The notes under the pieces are model-generated. The model searched no databases, had not been told where the DNA came from, and saw only the letters and a program-made list of their open reading frames with translations. The position numbers and the translations under genes were made by a program. DNA of 64,000 bases from Citreimonas sp042096055 (GTDB lineage: Bacteria; Pseudomonadota; Alphaproteobacteria; Rhodobacterales; Rhodobacteraceae): positions 19,336 to 83,335 of the forward strand of contig NZ_JBELMH010000004.1 in NCBI RefSeq assembly GCF_042096055.1, read 5' to 3'. Within the stretch, counting starts at the first letter, position 1. Each line of letters begins with the position of its first letter. This document shows positions 43,097 to 51,928 of this stretch, piece after piece.

Positions 43097-45373
43097 ATGG
43101 ACCAGCCTGAACGGGGGCGTCGCGAGGACGTCCGCCTGTTGACCGGACAGGGGCGCTATACCGGCGACCTGTTTCCCGAGGATGCACTTCACGCGGTGTT
43201 CCTGCGCGCCCCGGTCGCGCGCGGCCGCTTTGCCGCGCCGGATGTCTCGGACGCCGCCGGCCTGCCCGGCGTCGTCGCGATCTACACTGCCGCGGACCTG
43301 AAAGCGGATGGCCTGACGGACCTGCCGCTGGATGTCGAGCCCGTGCGCGACGACGGCGGTGCGCCGCAGCCGGCGCCGCGCCCGCTTCTGAACGACGGCG
43401 TGATCCGCCACCTGGCCGAGCCGGTGGCGATGATCGTCGCCACCTCGCGCGAGGCGGCCGAGGACGCGGCCGAAGCGATCCTGATCTCCTATGACGACGA
43501 CGGCGCGCCGGTGCTGGACACCCGCGCCGCGACGCAGGACCCGGTCTGGGACGGCGCGGCGGACAACACCGCGTCCTTCCACGGCGTGGGTGATGCAGGC
43601 GCGGTCGCCGCCGCGATGGACAGCGCCGCGCACGTGGCCGAGGTCGACCTCGACATCTCGCGCCTCGCCGCGACCTCGCTCGAGCCGCGGGTCTGCCTTG
43701 GCATGATCCGCGACGGCCGGATGGAGCTGACCACCAGCACGCAAAGCCCCTTCGCCATCCGCGGCGCGCTGGCGACGCTGTTCCGCCGCGACGCCGAGTC
43801 GATCCGAGTGATCGCGCCCGATGTCGGCGGATCGTTCGGCATGAAGGGCGGGCTCTACCGCGAAGAGGCGCTGGTGCTCTGGGCCGCCGAAAAGCTCGGC
43901 CGCCCCGTGGGCTGGCGCGCCACCCGGTCCGAGGCGTTCCTGGCCGACGATCACGGCCGCTCGGTCAAGGCCACCGCGCGCCTGGCGCTGGACGGGGAGG
44001 GCCGCTTCACCGCTTTGCAGGTCGCCGTCGACGTCGACGTGGGTGCCTATTTCGGCCGTCGGTCCAAGGGCATGCTCAACAACCTCGGCGGCATCGCGGG
44101 CACCTACCGGATCGGCGCGATCGCCGGGCGCGTGCGCTTCGCCTTCACCAACGCGGTGCCCACCTGTCCCTATCGCGGCTTCGGCCGGCCCGAGGCGACC
44201 TACATCATCGAATCCCTCATCGACCGCGCCGCACGCGACACCGGTCGCGACCGCTTCGCCCTGCGCCGCGCCAACCTGATCCCGCCCGAGGCGATGCCCT
44301 ACAGGACGGCACTGACCTATCACTACGATTGTGGCGACTTCCCGCGTGTCTTCGACCGCGCCATGACCCTGGCCGAAGCCGACGGTTTCGAGGCCCGCCG
44401 TCAGGACAGCGCCGCGCGCGGGCGCCTGCGCGGCCTCGGCATTGCCATGCCGATCGAGGTCGCCGGCGGCCCGCTGCGCCAGCTCAAACGCGACGTGGCG
44501 CGCATCACGATCGGCGCCTCGGGCCGCATCTCTGTCGCCCCGGGTTGCATGTCGGTCGGGCAGGGGCACGAGACCACGCTGTCGCGCATGGTGGCCGGGC
44601 GCTTGGGCGTCGCGGTCGATGCCGTCGACTTCCTTCAGGGCGACACCGATCTGTTGCCCGAGGGGCGCGGCAACGGCGGCTCGGCCGCGACCGCGGTCGG
44701 TGCTGCGGCCGTGTCGCGCGCCACCGACGAGATCGTGCGCCAGGCCCGCGCCATCGCTGCGCGGGACTTCGACGCCGCGCCCGACGACGTCGATCTGCGC
44801 GACGGCGTGCTAACCCTGCGCGGCACGAACCGCACCCTGTCGCTGGCCGAGGCCGCCGCGCGCGCCGAAGGCGGTTTGTCCGCGCTGGCCGAGTTCCTGC
44901 CCGAGGGCGTGACCTATCCCAACGGCTGCCACCTCTGCGAGGTCGAGATCGACCCCGACACCGGCCGCGTCGCGGTGCTGCGCTACACCGCGGTCGAGGA
45001 CGTGGGCACCGTGCTGAACCCGCAGATGGTCGAGGGGCAGATGACCGGCGGCATCGCGCAGGGTCTCGGCCAGACGATGGGCGAGGTCATCGCCTTCGAC
45101 GCCGACGGACAGATCCTCTCGGGCAGCTTCATGGACTACCCGATGCCCCGTGCCCGCGACATGCCCGAGATCCGTCTCGACACCGTCGAGGTGCCCACGC
45201 AGGTCAACCCGCTGGGCGCCAAGGGCGTGGGCGAGGCGGGCACCGTCGGCGCGCTGGCGGCATCCATGAGCGCCGTCCGCGACGCGCTGGCGCAGGCCGG
45301 GGTGAGCGATTTCGAGATGCCTGCCACCCCCGACCGCGTCTGGCAGGCGCTCTCCAAACGTTCTGGTATATAG
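43097..45373 (+). CDS. Xanthine-dehydrogenase-family molybdopterin-binding subunit (orphan)
   Basis: A 758-residue large subunit of the CoxL/XDH family. Motifs: EPVAMIVATSREAAEDAAEAI (N-terminal a/b hammerhead), PDVGGSFGMKGGLYREEAL (about 244-262), PYRGFGRPEATYIIESLIDRAAR (substrate-side loop, form-II-like rather than the AYRCSFR of CO dehydrogenase), and GAKGVGEAGTVGA with the catalytic Glu near the C-terminus. The FAD and 2Fe-2S subunit genes that normally accompany it are absent from both sides. A hydroxylase or dehydrogenase of an aromatic or heteroaromatic acid is the likely role, with partners encoded elsewhere. GGGGAGGGG precedes the ATG. Confidence 0.88.
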   Translation: MDQPERGRREDVRLLTGQGRYTGDLFPEDALHAVFLRAPVARGRFAAPDVSDAAGLPGVVAIYTAADLKADGLTDLPLDVEPVRDDGGAPQPAPRPLLNDGVIRHLAEPVAMIVATSREAAEDAAEAILISYDDDGAPVLDTRAATQDPVWDGAADNTASFHGVGDAGAVAAAMDSAAHVAEVDLDISRLAATSLEPRVCLGMIRDGRMELTTSTQSPFAIRGALATLFRRDAESIRVIAPDVGGSFGMKGGLYREEALVLWAAEKLGRPVGWRATRSEAFLADDHGRSVKATARLALDGEGRFTALQVAVDVDVGAYFGRRSKGMLNNLGGIAGTYRIGAIAGRVRFAFTNAVPTCPYRGFGRPEATYIIESLIDRAARDTGRDRFALRRANLIPPEAMPYRTALTYHYDCGDFPRVFDRAMTLAEADGFEARRQDSAARGRLRGLGIAMPIEVAGGPLRQLKRDVARITIGASGRISVAPGCMSVGQGHETTLSRMVAGRLGVAVDAVDFLQGDTDLLPEGRGNGGSAATAVGAAAVSRATDEIVRQARAIAARDFDAAPDDVDLRDGVLTLRGTNRTLSLAEAAARAEGGLSALAEFLPEGVTYPNGCHLCEVEIDPDTGRVAVLRYTAVEDVGTVLNPQMVEGQMTGGIAQGLGQTMGEVIAFDADGQILSGSFMDYPMPRARDMPEIRLDTVEVPTQVNPLGAKGVGEAGTVGALAASMSAVRDALAQAGVSDFEMPATPDRVWQALSKRSGI

Positions 45374-45384
45374 AACGCCGTTCT
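45360..45384 (+). promoter_or_regulatory. Triple half-site operator E (IclR type)
   Basis: GTTCT (45360), AGAAC (45372) and GTTCT (45380), spacers 7 (GGTATAT) and 3. The palindrome is perfect in the symmetrical GTTCT/AGAAC form. It starts inside the last codons of the molybdopterin subunit gene, 69 nt before the bicupin gene. Confidence 0.72.
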
Positions 45385-45452
45385 CTTTTCGTTGACGCTG
45401 CGCCGACGATCCGACAGGATTGACGCAACGGGAGCCAGAGGGAGGAGCATCC

Positions 45453-46661
45453 ATGCCGCATGACATGGACGGCGTGCTGCATTGGCACGAACCCACGCGC
45501 GGAGAACGGGCCGGGTTCGGCAAGTTCGGCCAGCCGCAATCGGATTACGACAAGTTCATGGAGGCCGACGGCATCCCGGTCTTCCGCGGCATCGGCGTCT
45601 CGAAGGTGCAGGACCTGCCGCTGGTCGACTGGCCGCGCATGGGTGGCCGCGGCTCGTACATCCAGCTGCACGGCACCGAAGGGAAGTGGGGCAACTACGT
45701 GGTCGAGGTGCCCGCCGCGGGTGCGCTCAACGTCGAGAAGCACCTCTACGAGGAGATCTACCTGGTCGTCGAGGGTCGCGGCTCGACCGAGGTCTGGCTG
45801 GAAGAGGGCGGGCCGAAGCACGTCTTCGAATGGCAGACCGGCTCGCTGTTCTCGATTCCGGTCAACGCCTACCACCGCATCGTCAACGCCACCAACGCGC
45901 CCGCGCTGCTGCTGGGCGGAACCACCGCGCCGAACCTGATGAACCTGATCGGCGACGCGAACTTCATCTTTGACTGTCCCTACGCCTTCACCTCGCGCTT
46001 CTCGCCCGACGGCGATTTCTACAAGCCGAACGAGGATCTGGAGCCCGACCCGATCCGCGGCCTCGCGATGCGCCGCACCAACCTCGTTCCGGACGTGATG
46101 AACTGCGAGCTGCCGCTCGATAACCGCCGCTCGCCCGGCTACCGGCGGGTCGAGCCGTTCATGACCGGCAACAAGTTCTACCTCTGGCTGGGTCAGCACG
46201 AAACCGGCAAGTATTCCAAGGCGCACGCGCATACCTCGGCCGCCGTTCTGGTCTGCGTGAAGGGCGCCGGCTACACCTACACCTGGCCCGAGGAATGCGG
46301 CGTGAACCCGTGGAAGGACGGGCATGCCGACAGGGTCGAGCGCGTCGACTACGAACCCGTAGGCCTCGTCAGCGCGGCGCCGGGCGGGGCGCGCTGGTAC
46401 CACCAGCACTTCAACACCTCGGCCGAGCCGTTCCGCCTGTCGGCGTGGTTCGGGCCGAACCATCCCAGCCTCGTGACCGGTCTGCCGCCGGGCGAGAAGC
46501 AGATCGATTACACCGCCATGGACGTGACCGAGGGCGGCACCGCGATCCCCTACTGGATGGAGGATCCCTACCTGCGCGAGGAGTTCGAGGCCACAATCGC
46601 CAAGTCCGGCGCCAAAAGCCGCATGGACCCGGCGCTTTACGAAAAGCCCGACGACCAATGA
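45453..46661 (+). CDS. Two-cupin protein, gentisate-dioxygenase-like
   Basis: A 402-residue bicupin. The N-terminal cupin (about 80-150; LNVEKHLYEEIYLVVEGRGSTEVW and SIPVNAYHRIVN) keeps one His of the usual HxH. The C-terminal cupin (about 245-330; SKAHAHTSAAVLVCVKGAGYTYTW and WYHQHFN) keeps HAH plus a later His, a three-His iron site like that of gentisate 1,2-dioxygenases. An extradiol-type ring-cleavage or related oxygenase is therefore plausible, but the substrate is unknown. Operator E precedes it, and its stop overlaps the EutA-like gene by ATGA. Confidence 0.75.
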   Translation: MPHDMDGVLHWHEPTRGERAGFGKFGQPQSDYDKFMEADGIPVFRGIGVSKVQDLPLVDWPRMGGRGSYIQLHGTEGKWGNYVVEVPAAGALNVEKHLYEEIYLVVEGRGSTEVWLEEGGPKHVFEWQTGSLFSIPVNAYHRIVNATNAPALLLGGTTAPNLMNLIGDANFIFDCPYAFTSRFSPDGDFYKPNEDLEPDPIRGLAMRRTNLVPDVMNCELPLDNRRSPGYRRVEPFMTGNKFYLWLGQHETGKYSKAHAHTSAAVLVCVKGAGYTYTWPEECGVNPWKDGHADRVERVDYEPVGLVSAAPGGARWYHQHFNTSAEPFRLSAWFGPNHPSLVTGLPPGEKQIDYTAMDVTEGGTAIPYWMEDPYLREEFEATIAKSGAKSRMDPALYEKPDDQ

Positions 46662-48136
46662 CCCGGACGGCGCGCATCGAGGCCGATCCCGGCGGGCGCG
46701 TGCATTTCTCCGGCGCCGGGCGCAGCCTGATCGAGGAGGACGAGATCGAACTGCGCAGCGTCGGCGTGGACATCGGCTCGTCCACGTCGCACTTGCTGTT
46801 CTCGACGATCGTGCTCGAGCGGATGGACACGCGCTACGTCGTGGCCGACAGGCGCGTGGACCACGAAAGCCGCATCCTGCTGACGCCCTACGCCGGCGAG
46901 AACACGATCGACGCGGACGCGCTGGGCGCCTTCATCGCGGCGGAATACGACGCCGCCGGGATGCGCCCCGAGGACGTGGACACCGGCGCGCTGATCCTGA
47001 CCGGCGTCGCGGCACGCCGCAGCAACGCCCGCGCGATAGGCGAGCTGTTCGCCGCCGAGGCGGGCAAGTTCGTGGCCGTCAGCGCGGGCGACGGACTTGA
47101 GACGCTGATGGCCGCGCACGGCTCGGGCGCGGCGGCGCTGTCGCGCGACACGGCGCCGGTGCTGAACGTCGATATCGGCGGCGGTACCACTAAGATCGCG
47201 TTGTGCGACGGCGGCGAAGCGGTCGCGCGCACCGCGCTCGATGCCGGCGCGCGGCTGATCGCCTTCGACGCGGACGGCATCATCACCCGGCTCGAACCCT
47301 TCGGCCGGCACTACCTGGACGCCGCCGGCCTGGCGCTGGCTGAGGGCGACAGGCTGACGCCGCAGGACCGCGAGCACGTCGCCGCGCTGATGGCCGACCG
47401 GATCATGGCGGCGATGGCGGGGCAGGCCGACGAGGCGGTGCTGCGCCTGCCGCCTCTGAAGGGTGCGGAGGCCGCGCGCCGCGTGGTCGTGTCTGGCGGC
47501 GTCTCGGTCTACCTCGACGGCGGCGCGGGCGTGGCCGACGACCTCGGGGCCGACCTGGCCCGGGCGCTGGACTCGCGCCTCGCCGTTGCCGGGCTGGAGC
47601 GCATCCCGGCGCGCCAGGGCATCCGCGCCACGGTGGTGGGCGCGTCGCAATACACGGTGCAGGTCTCGGGCTCGACCATCTTCCTCGACCCCGACGACGC
47701 GCTGCCGCTGCGCAACATGGCGGTGATCGCGCCCGCCCTCGCGCTGGGCGACACGATCGACGCGGACGCCGTCGCCGCCGCGGTGACCGGGGCGCTCGAC
47801 CGCATGGACCTCGCCTCGGGTGCGGCGCCCGTCGCCGTCGCGCTGCCGTGGACCGGCTCGGCCAGCTACGCGCGACTCGCCGCCCTTGCCCGCGGGCTGG
47901 TGCACGGCCTGAAACCGGTGCTTGCCGCCGGCCATCCGCTGGTTCTGGTGGTCGAGGGCGATATCGGCGGCCTTCTGGGCATGCAGTGCCGCGCCGAGGA
48001 GGACGTGCCCGGCGCCATCGTCTCGATCGACGGCATCGCGCTCTCCGAGTTCGACTTCATCGACATCGGCGCGGTGATCCGCCAGACCGGCGCGGCACCG
48101 GTCGTCGTGAAATCCCTTCTGTTCCCGACGGAGTGA
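46658..48136 (+). CDS. EutA-like reactivase (ASKHA ATPase)
   Basis: A 492-residue protein that matches ethanolamine ammonia-lyase reactivating factor EutA. Motifs: SVGVDIGSSTSHLLFSTIVLER (phosphate-1), PVLNVDIGGGTTKIALCDGG (phosphate-2), RRVVVSGGVSVYL (adenosine), and a C-terminal LFPTE. EutA normally releases damaged B12 from EutBC. No eutBC or other B12 enzyme is in the window. Overlap with the bicupin gene by ATGA suggests that it serves a new client here, or that its usual partner lies elsewhere. TctB2 follows 2 nt after its stop. Confidence 0.85.
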   Translation: MTRTARIEADPGGRVHFSGAGRSLIEEDEIELRSVGVDIGSSTSHLLFSTIVLERMDTRYVVADRRVDHESRILLTPYAGENTIDADALGAFIAAEYDAAGMRPEDVDTGALILTGVAARRSNARAIGELFAAEAGKFVAVSAGDGLETLMAAHGSGAAALSRDTAPVLNVDIGGGTTKIALCDGGEAVARTALDAGARLIAFDADGIITRLEPFGRHYLDAAGLALAEGDRLTPQDREHVAALMADRIMAAMAGQADEAVLRLPPLKGAEAARRVVVSGGVSVYLDGGAGVADDLGADLARALDSRLAVAGLERIPARQGIRATVVGASQYTVQVSGSTIFLDPDDALPLRNMAVIAPALALGDTIDADAVAAAVTGALDRMDLASGAAPVAVALPWTGSASYARLAALARGLVHGLKPVLAAGHPLVLVVEGDIGGLLGMQCRAEEDVPGAIVSIDGIALSEFDFIDIGAVIRQTGAAPVVVKSLLFPTE

Positions 48137-48138
48137 GC

Positions 48139-48651
48139 ATGACCGACCGCCCTGACACCCCCCGCGCCGTCCGCTCGATCTGGCCGCCGCTGCTGCTGCT
48201 GGCGCTGTCGGTCGGCTACGCGATCTGGGCGCAACGCTACGGCTCGGTGCCGCGGCTGATGCCCACGATCGTCGGGGTCTCCACCGCCGTGCTGTGCGTG
48301 CTGGACCTGCTGTCGCGCTTCGACACCGGGCCCGGCCGGGCGATCCGCGTGGCGCTGGGCGCCGATTTCCGCGACCGCGAGATGAAGCACGACCCGGCCC
48401 TGCGCGCCGAGGTGGCGCAGGTCGGCTGGATGGTGGGCTGCATCGTGCTGATCCTGCTGATCGGCATCCTGCCCACCGTGCCGCTGTTCATCTGCGCCTA
48501 CATGATGACGGTCGGCCGCCAGCCGCTGCTGCCCTCGGCCGCCTCGGGCGCCGGGGTCTTCGCGGTCGTCTACCTGATCTTCGAACAGGTGCTGGACTAC
48601 GCCCTCTACCGCGGCGCGCTGTTCGAGGCGGGCGGGTTCGCCGCATGGTGA
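48139..48651 (+). CDS. TTT-family small permease (TctB) 2
   Basis: A 170-residue protein with four helices (IWPPLLLLALSVGYAIWAQRYGSVPRLMPTIVG; LLIGILPTVPLFICAYMM). It is cut off from tctC2-tctA2 by a minus-strand amidase gene and instead follows the EutA-like gene by 2 nt. Its last 46 nt overlap, tail to tail, the 3' end of that amidase gene. Confidence 0.78.
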   Translation: MTDRPDTPRAVRSIWPPLLLLALSVGYAIWAQRYGSVPRLMPTIVGVSTAVLCVLDLLSRFDTGPGRAIRVALGADFRDREMKHDPALRAEVAQVGWMVGCIVLILLIGILPTVPLFICAYMMTVGRQPLLPSAASGAGVFAVVYLIFEQVLDYALYRGALFEAGGFAAW

Positions 48652-49313
48652 GCGTCGGCGATCACCCGCAGCGCGTCGGCGCCCGGCACCGCGTCGGCGT
48701 ATTTCGCGCCGAGGTCGAACAGCGACTGCGTGTGGCTGGCCTCGAACCGGTCGAAGACCGCGTCCTCGGCGATCAGGCACGGCAGGTCGCGGTTGTAGGC
48801 GTCCACGGCCGTGGCGCGCACGCAGCCCGAGGTCGTGCAGCCCGTCAGGATCACGCCGTCGCAGCCGTGCCGAGCCAGCAACTCGTCGAGGCCGGTCTGC
48901 CAGAACGCGCTGGGCTTGCTCTTGCCCAGCACGATGTCACCGTCTGCGGGCGTCAGCGGCGCGACGATCGCGTTGCCGGCCGGATCGTCCTCGGCCCCGC
49001 GCAGGTTCTTGCCGCGCCTGGCGGCCAGCCGCTCTGCCGAACGCCGCGTGTAGATCACCGGCAGGCCCGCGCCCCGCGCGGCGTCGATCAGCGCCGCGAT
49101 GCGCGGCACCGCCGCCCAGGCCTGCGGCCCGCAGGCGGTGCGGCAGGCGCGCACGGCCTCTTCGCGAGACGCGCCTTTGGGGCCGCAGAAATCCAGCGTC
49201 ATGTCGATCACCAGAAGCGCCGGCCGGCACGGCACGCCCGTGGTGCCGCCGTAGCCCGCGAGGTCCCGCACGGCCCGGTCGCCGTCGGTCAGAAGCTGCG
49301 CGTGATCGCTCAT
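48606..49313 (-). CDS. Isochorismatase-family cysteine hydrolase
   Basis: A 235-residue protein with the catalytic triad of the family: Asp in LLVIDMTLDFC, Lys in DIVLGKSKPSAFWQTGLDELL, and nucleophile Cys in GVILTGCTTSGCVRATAVDAY. The TTSGCVRATA context is that of N-carbamoylsarcosine/ureidoacrylate-type amidohydrolases. It hydrolyses an amide or carbamate. Located head-to-head with tctC2 (111-bp gap) and tail-to-tail with tctB2, overlapping it by 46 nt. Confidence 0.85.
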   Translation of the reverse strand: MSDHAQLLTDGDRAVRDLAGYGGTTGVPCRPALLVIDMTLDFCGPKGASREEAVRACRTACGPQAWAAVPRIAALIDAARGAGLPVIYTRRSAERLAARRGKNLRGAEDDPAGNAIVAPLTPADGDIVLGKSKPSAFWQTGLDELLARHGCDGVILTGCTTSGCVRATAVDAYNRDLPCLIAEDAVFDRFEASHTQSLFDLGAKYADAVPGADALRVIADAHHAANPPASNSAPR

Positions 49314-49423
49314 GCCGTTTCCCTTCGTCCTGCCGCCAGCGTGGCGGCGCGACGCCCCGATAACAAGAAGAAAGCGCCGCTCCGGCGGGCAGGCGCTCGA
49401 GACAACCAGAGAGGAGAAAACCC

Positions 49424-50368
49424 ATGACCAGCAAGATCATCGGCGCCGTCACGGCGGCGTTCGCGGCGGTGACGGCCAGTGCCGCCGCGGCCGAATGGCC
49501 CGAAGAGCCGATCACCTTCGTGGTGCCCTACAGCCCCGGCGGCGGCTTCGACGCCTATGCCCGCGCCGTGGCACCCGAGATGGAGAAGATCCTCGGCACC
49601 GAGGTGGTGATCGAGAACATCCCCGGCGCCGGCGGCCAGAAGGGCGCCTCTACCGTCTACCGCGCCGATCCCGACGGCTACACGATCGGCATCTGGAACG
49701 TGCCGGGCCTGACGGTGCCGCAGCTTCTGGGCCGTTCGTCGGGCTACGATCTGACCGACGTGACCTGGATCGCCAACCTCGCCACGTCGAAATACGCCCT
49801 CGCCGTCAACCCCGACAGCGAATTCGAGAGCCTCGAGAACCTGTGCGCGCAGGGCGAGCCGTTCAAGCACTCGGATACCGGCCCGGCCTCCACCTCGTCG
49901 GTGACCGCCCGCATCGCGATGAGCGTGATCGACTGCCCGATCCAGAACGTCACCGGCTACAAGGGCTCGACCGACACGATCATCGGCCTGATGCGCGGCG
50001 AGGTCGACGCGACGATCAAGCCGATCGCCTCGCTGCGCAAATACGCCGAATCCGGCGATGTCGAGATCATCATGACCTTCGAGGACGAGCCCAGCATGGA
50101 GGGCATCCCCACCTCGACCGAGCTGGGGTACGACCAGTTCGCCAACTTCGACCTCCGCCGTATCGTCGGTGGCCCTCCGGGCATCCCCGCCGACATCACC
50201 GAGAAGCTGTCGGCGGCGATCATCGAGGCGGCGAATTCCGAGGCCGTCCAGGAGTGGTCCGAAAGCACGGGCCGTCCGCTGGACGCCGTCGGCGCCGAGG
50301 AAGCCTCGCAGATCATGTCCAACCTCATGGACTTCTACAGCACCTACAAGGACGTGCTGGCAGAGTGA
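49424..50368 (+). CDS. TTT-family solute-binding protein (TctC/Bug) 2
   Basis: A 314-residue periplasmic protein with a Sec signal (about 1-22, TASAAAAE). Bug-type blocks are EPITFVVPYSPGGGFDAYARAVAPEMEKILG (about 26-56), NIPGAGGQKGASTVYRADPDG and TGPASTSSVTARIAM. Two cysteines (GLCAQGE-like NLCAQGE and IDCPIQN) may form a disulphide, as in some Bug proteins. AGAGGAGA before the ATG. No GTTCC operator is visible upstream, unlike the first TTT operon. Confidence 0.9.
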   Translation: MTSKIIGAVTAAFAAVTASAAAAEWPEEPITFVVPYSPGGGFDAYARAVAPEMEKILGTEVVIENIPGAGGQKGASTVYRADPDGYTIGIWNVPGLTVPQLLGRSSGYDLTDVTWIANLATSKYALAVNPDSEFESLENLCAQGEPFKHSDTGPASTSSVTARIAMSVIDCPIQNVTGYKGSTDTIIGLMRGEVDATIKPIASLRKYAESGDVEIIMTFEDEPSMEGIPTSTELGYDQFANFDLRRIVGGPPGIPADITEKLSAAIIEAANSEAVQEWSESTGRPLDAVGAEEASQIMSNLMDFYSTYKDVLAE

Positions 50369-50376
50369 TCGCAACG

Positions 50377-50402
50377 GGGCGGGGCCGGTCGCGGCCCCGC
50401 CC
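50377..50402 (+). other. Intercistronic hairpin after tctC2
   Basis: GGGCGGGGCC (50377-50386) pairs with GGCCCCGCCC (50393-50402), loop of 6 nt and no T tract. Same position as in the first TTT operon. Confidence 0.6.
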
Positions 50403-50422
50403 GCCTGATAGCGGAGGGGCGC

Positions 50423-51928
50423 ATGGGCTTCGATGTCCTGTTCGACGCGATCGCGCTGGTCTTCACCAGCGGGTCGGCCATCTACATCCTCGCGGGCGTG
50501 CTGCTGGGCCTGTGCTTCGGGGTGATCCCGGGCCTCGGCGGCACCACGGCGCTGGCGCTGCTGATCCCCGTGACCTTCACGATGGACAGCCTCGACGCGA
50601 TGTATCTTGCCGGCGGGGTGATGGGGGCCACGTCCTTCGGCGGCTCGATCACCGCCATCCTGATCAACACGCCCGGCACCGCGCCCAACGCCGCGACCAC
50701 CTTCGACGGCTACCCGCTGGCGCGTCAGGGCAAGGCCGGCATGGCGATCGGCGCCTCGGCCACCGCCTCGGCGCTGGGCGGCGTCATCGGACTGTTCACG
50801 CTGCTGCTGATCATTCCGCTGGCGAAGGAACTGGTGCTGGCCTTCGGCCCGGCCGAATTCCTGCTGCTGACGATCCTCGGCCTCGTCGCCATCGCGGTGT
50901 CGGCGCGCGGCAAGCTGCTGCGCGGCCTGATCGCGGGCGGCTTCGGGCTGATGCTGGCCTTCGTGGGCTCCGACACCGTGTCGGGCGAGCTGCGCTTTAC
51001 CCTGAACACCGACTACCTGTGGGACGGCATTCCGCTGGTGCCCACGCTGACCGGCATGTTCGCCCTCAGCCAGATGATCGAGCTGGCGCTGAAAGGCGGC
51101 AGCGTCGCGGCCAAGGCCGAGGACGCCAAGACGCGCATCTCGGGCATCTGGACCGGCGTGGCGTCGGTCTTCAAGCACTGGACCGTGCTGCTGCGCGGCT
51201 CGGCCATCGGAACGGTGATCGGCGCGATCCCGGGCCTGGGCGGAACCGTCGCGTCGTTCATCGCCTACACCTCGACGGTGCAGGCCTCGCGCGATCCCGA
51301 AAGCTTCGGCAAGGGCAACATCGTGGGCGTCATCGCACCCGAATCGGCCAACAACGCCAAGGACGGCGGCTCGCTCGTGCCGACGGTCGCCTTCGGCATC
51401 CCCGGCAGCGCCGAGACCGCGCTGTTCCTGGGCATCCTCGTGCTGCACGGGATCGAGCCGGGGCCGTCGATCCTGTTGCAGAACGAACGCGAGGTCTACG
51501 GCCTGATCGTGGCGTTGACCGCCTCGGCCATCGGTGCGTCGCTGATCGGGCTGCTGCTGGCGCGGTGGCTGGTGATGATCACCTTCATCAACGTGCACTT
51601 CCTGGTGCCGGTCGTGGTCACGGTGTCGCTGACCGGGGTCTACGTGCTGGACGGCCGGCCGGGCGACGTGATCCTGGCGATGATCATGGGGATCGTCGGC
51701 TACCTGATGATCCGCTTCGACTATCCGCGCCTGACGCTGGTGATCGCGCTGGTCCTGGGCGAGACGGCCGAGCGGTCCTTCCACCAGACGCGGCAGATCT
51801 CGGACGGCGAGATCCTCGGCTATATGCTGGACCGGCCGCAATCGATTGTGCTGATCGTGCTGACGCTGCTGACGCTGTTCCTGCCGGCGCTGCGCCGGCG
51901 GCGCACCCGTGCGAAGGCGGCACCATGA
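50423..51928 (+). CDS. TTT-family large permease (TctA) 2
   Basis: A 501-residue membrane protein: LGLCFGVIPGLGGTTALALLIPVTF (about 28-52), GAIPGLGGTVASFIAYTSTVQASRDPESFGKGN, and APESANNAKDGGSLVPTVAFGIPGSAETALFLG. No tctB follows; the small subunit is presumably the one at 48.1 kb or that of the first system. The stop overlaps the methyltransferase gene by ATGA. Confidence 0.92.
   Translation: MGFDVLFDAIALVFTSGSAIYILAGVLLGLCFGVIPGLGGTTALALLIPVTFTMDSLDAMYLAGGVMGATSFGGSITAILINTPGTAPNAATTFDGYPLARQGKAGMAIGASATASALGGVIGLFTLLLIIPLAKELVLAFGPAEFLLLTILGLVAIAVSARGKLLRGLIAGGFGLMLAFVGSDTVSGELRFTLNTDYLWDGIPLVPTLTGMFALSQMIELALKGGSVAAKAEDAKTRISGIWTGVASVFKHWTVLLRGSAIGTVIGAIPGLGGTVASFIAYTSTVQASRDPESFGKGNIVGVIAPESANNAKDGGSLVPTVAFGIPGSAETALFLGILVLHGIEPGPSILLQNEREVYGLIVALTASAIGASLIGLLLARWLVMITFINVHFLVPVVVTVSLTGVYVLDGRPGDVILAMIMGIVGYLMIRFDYPRLTLVIALVLGETAERSFHQTRQISDGEILGYMLDRPQSIVLIVLTLLTLFLPALRRRRTRAKAAP

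Noticed and set aside
49310..51841. Very long open frame on the strand opposite the second TTT operon
   Set aside because: High-GC coding DNA keeps antisense frames open. The predicted product is Arg/Gln/His-rich with no domain, while the plus strand encodes recognisable TctC and TctA.
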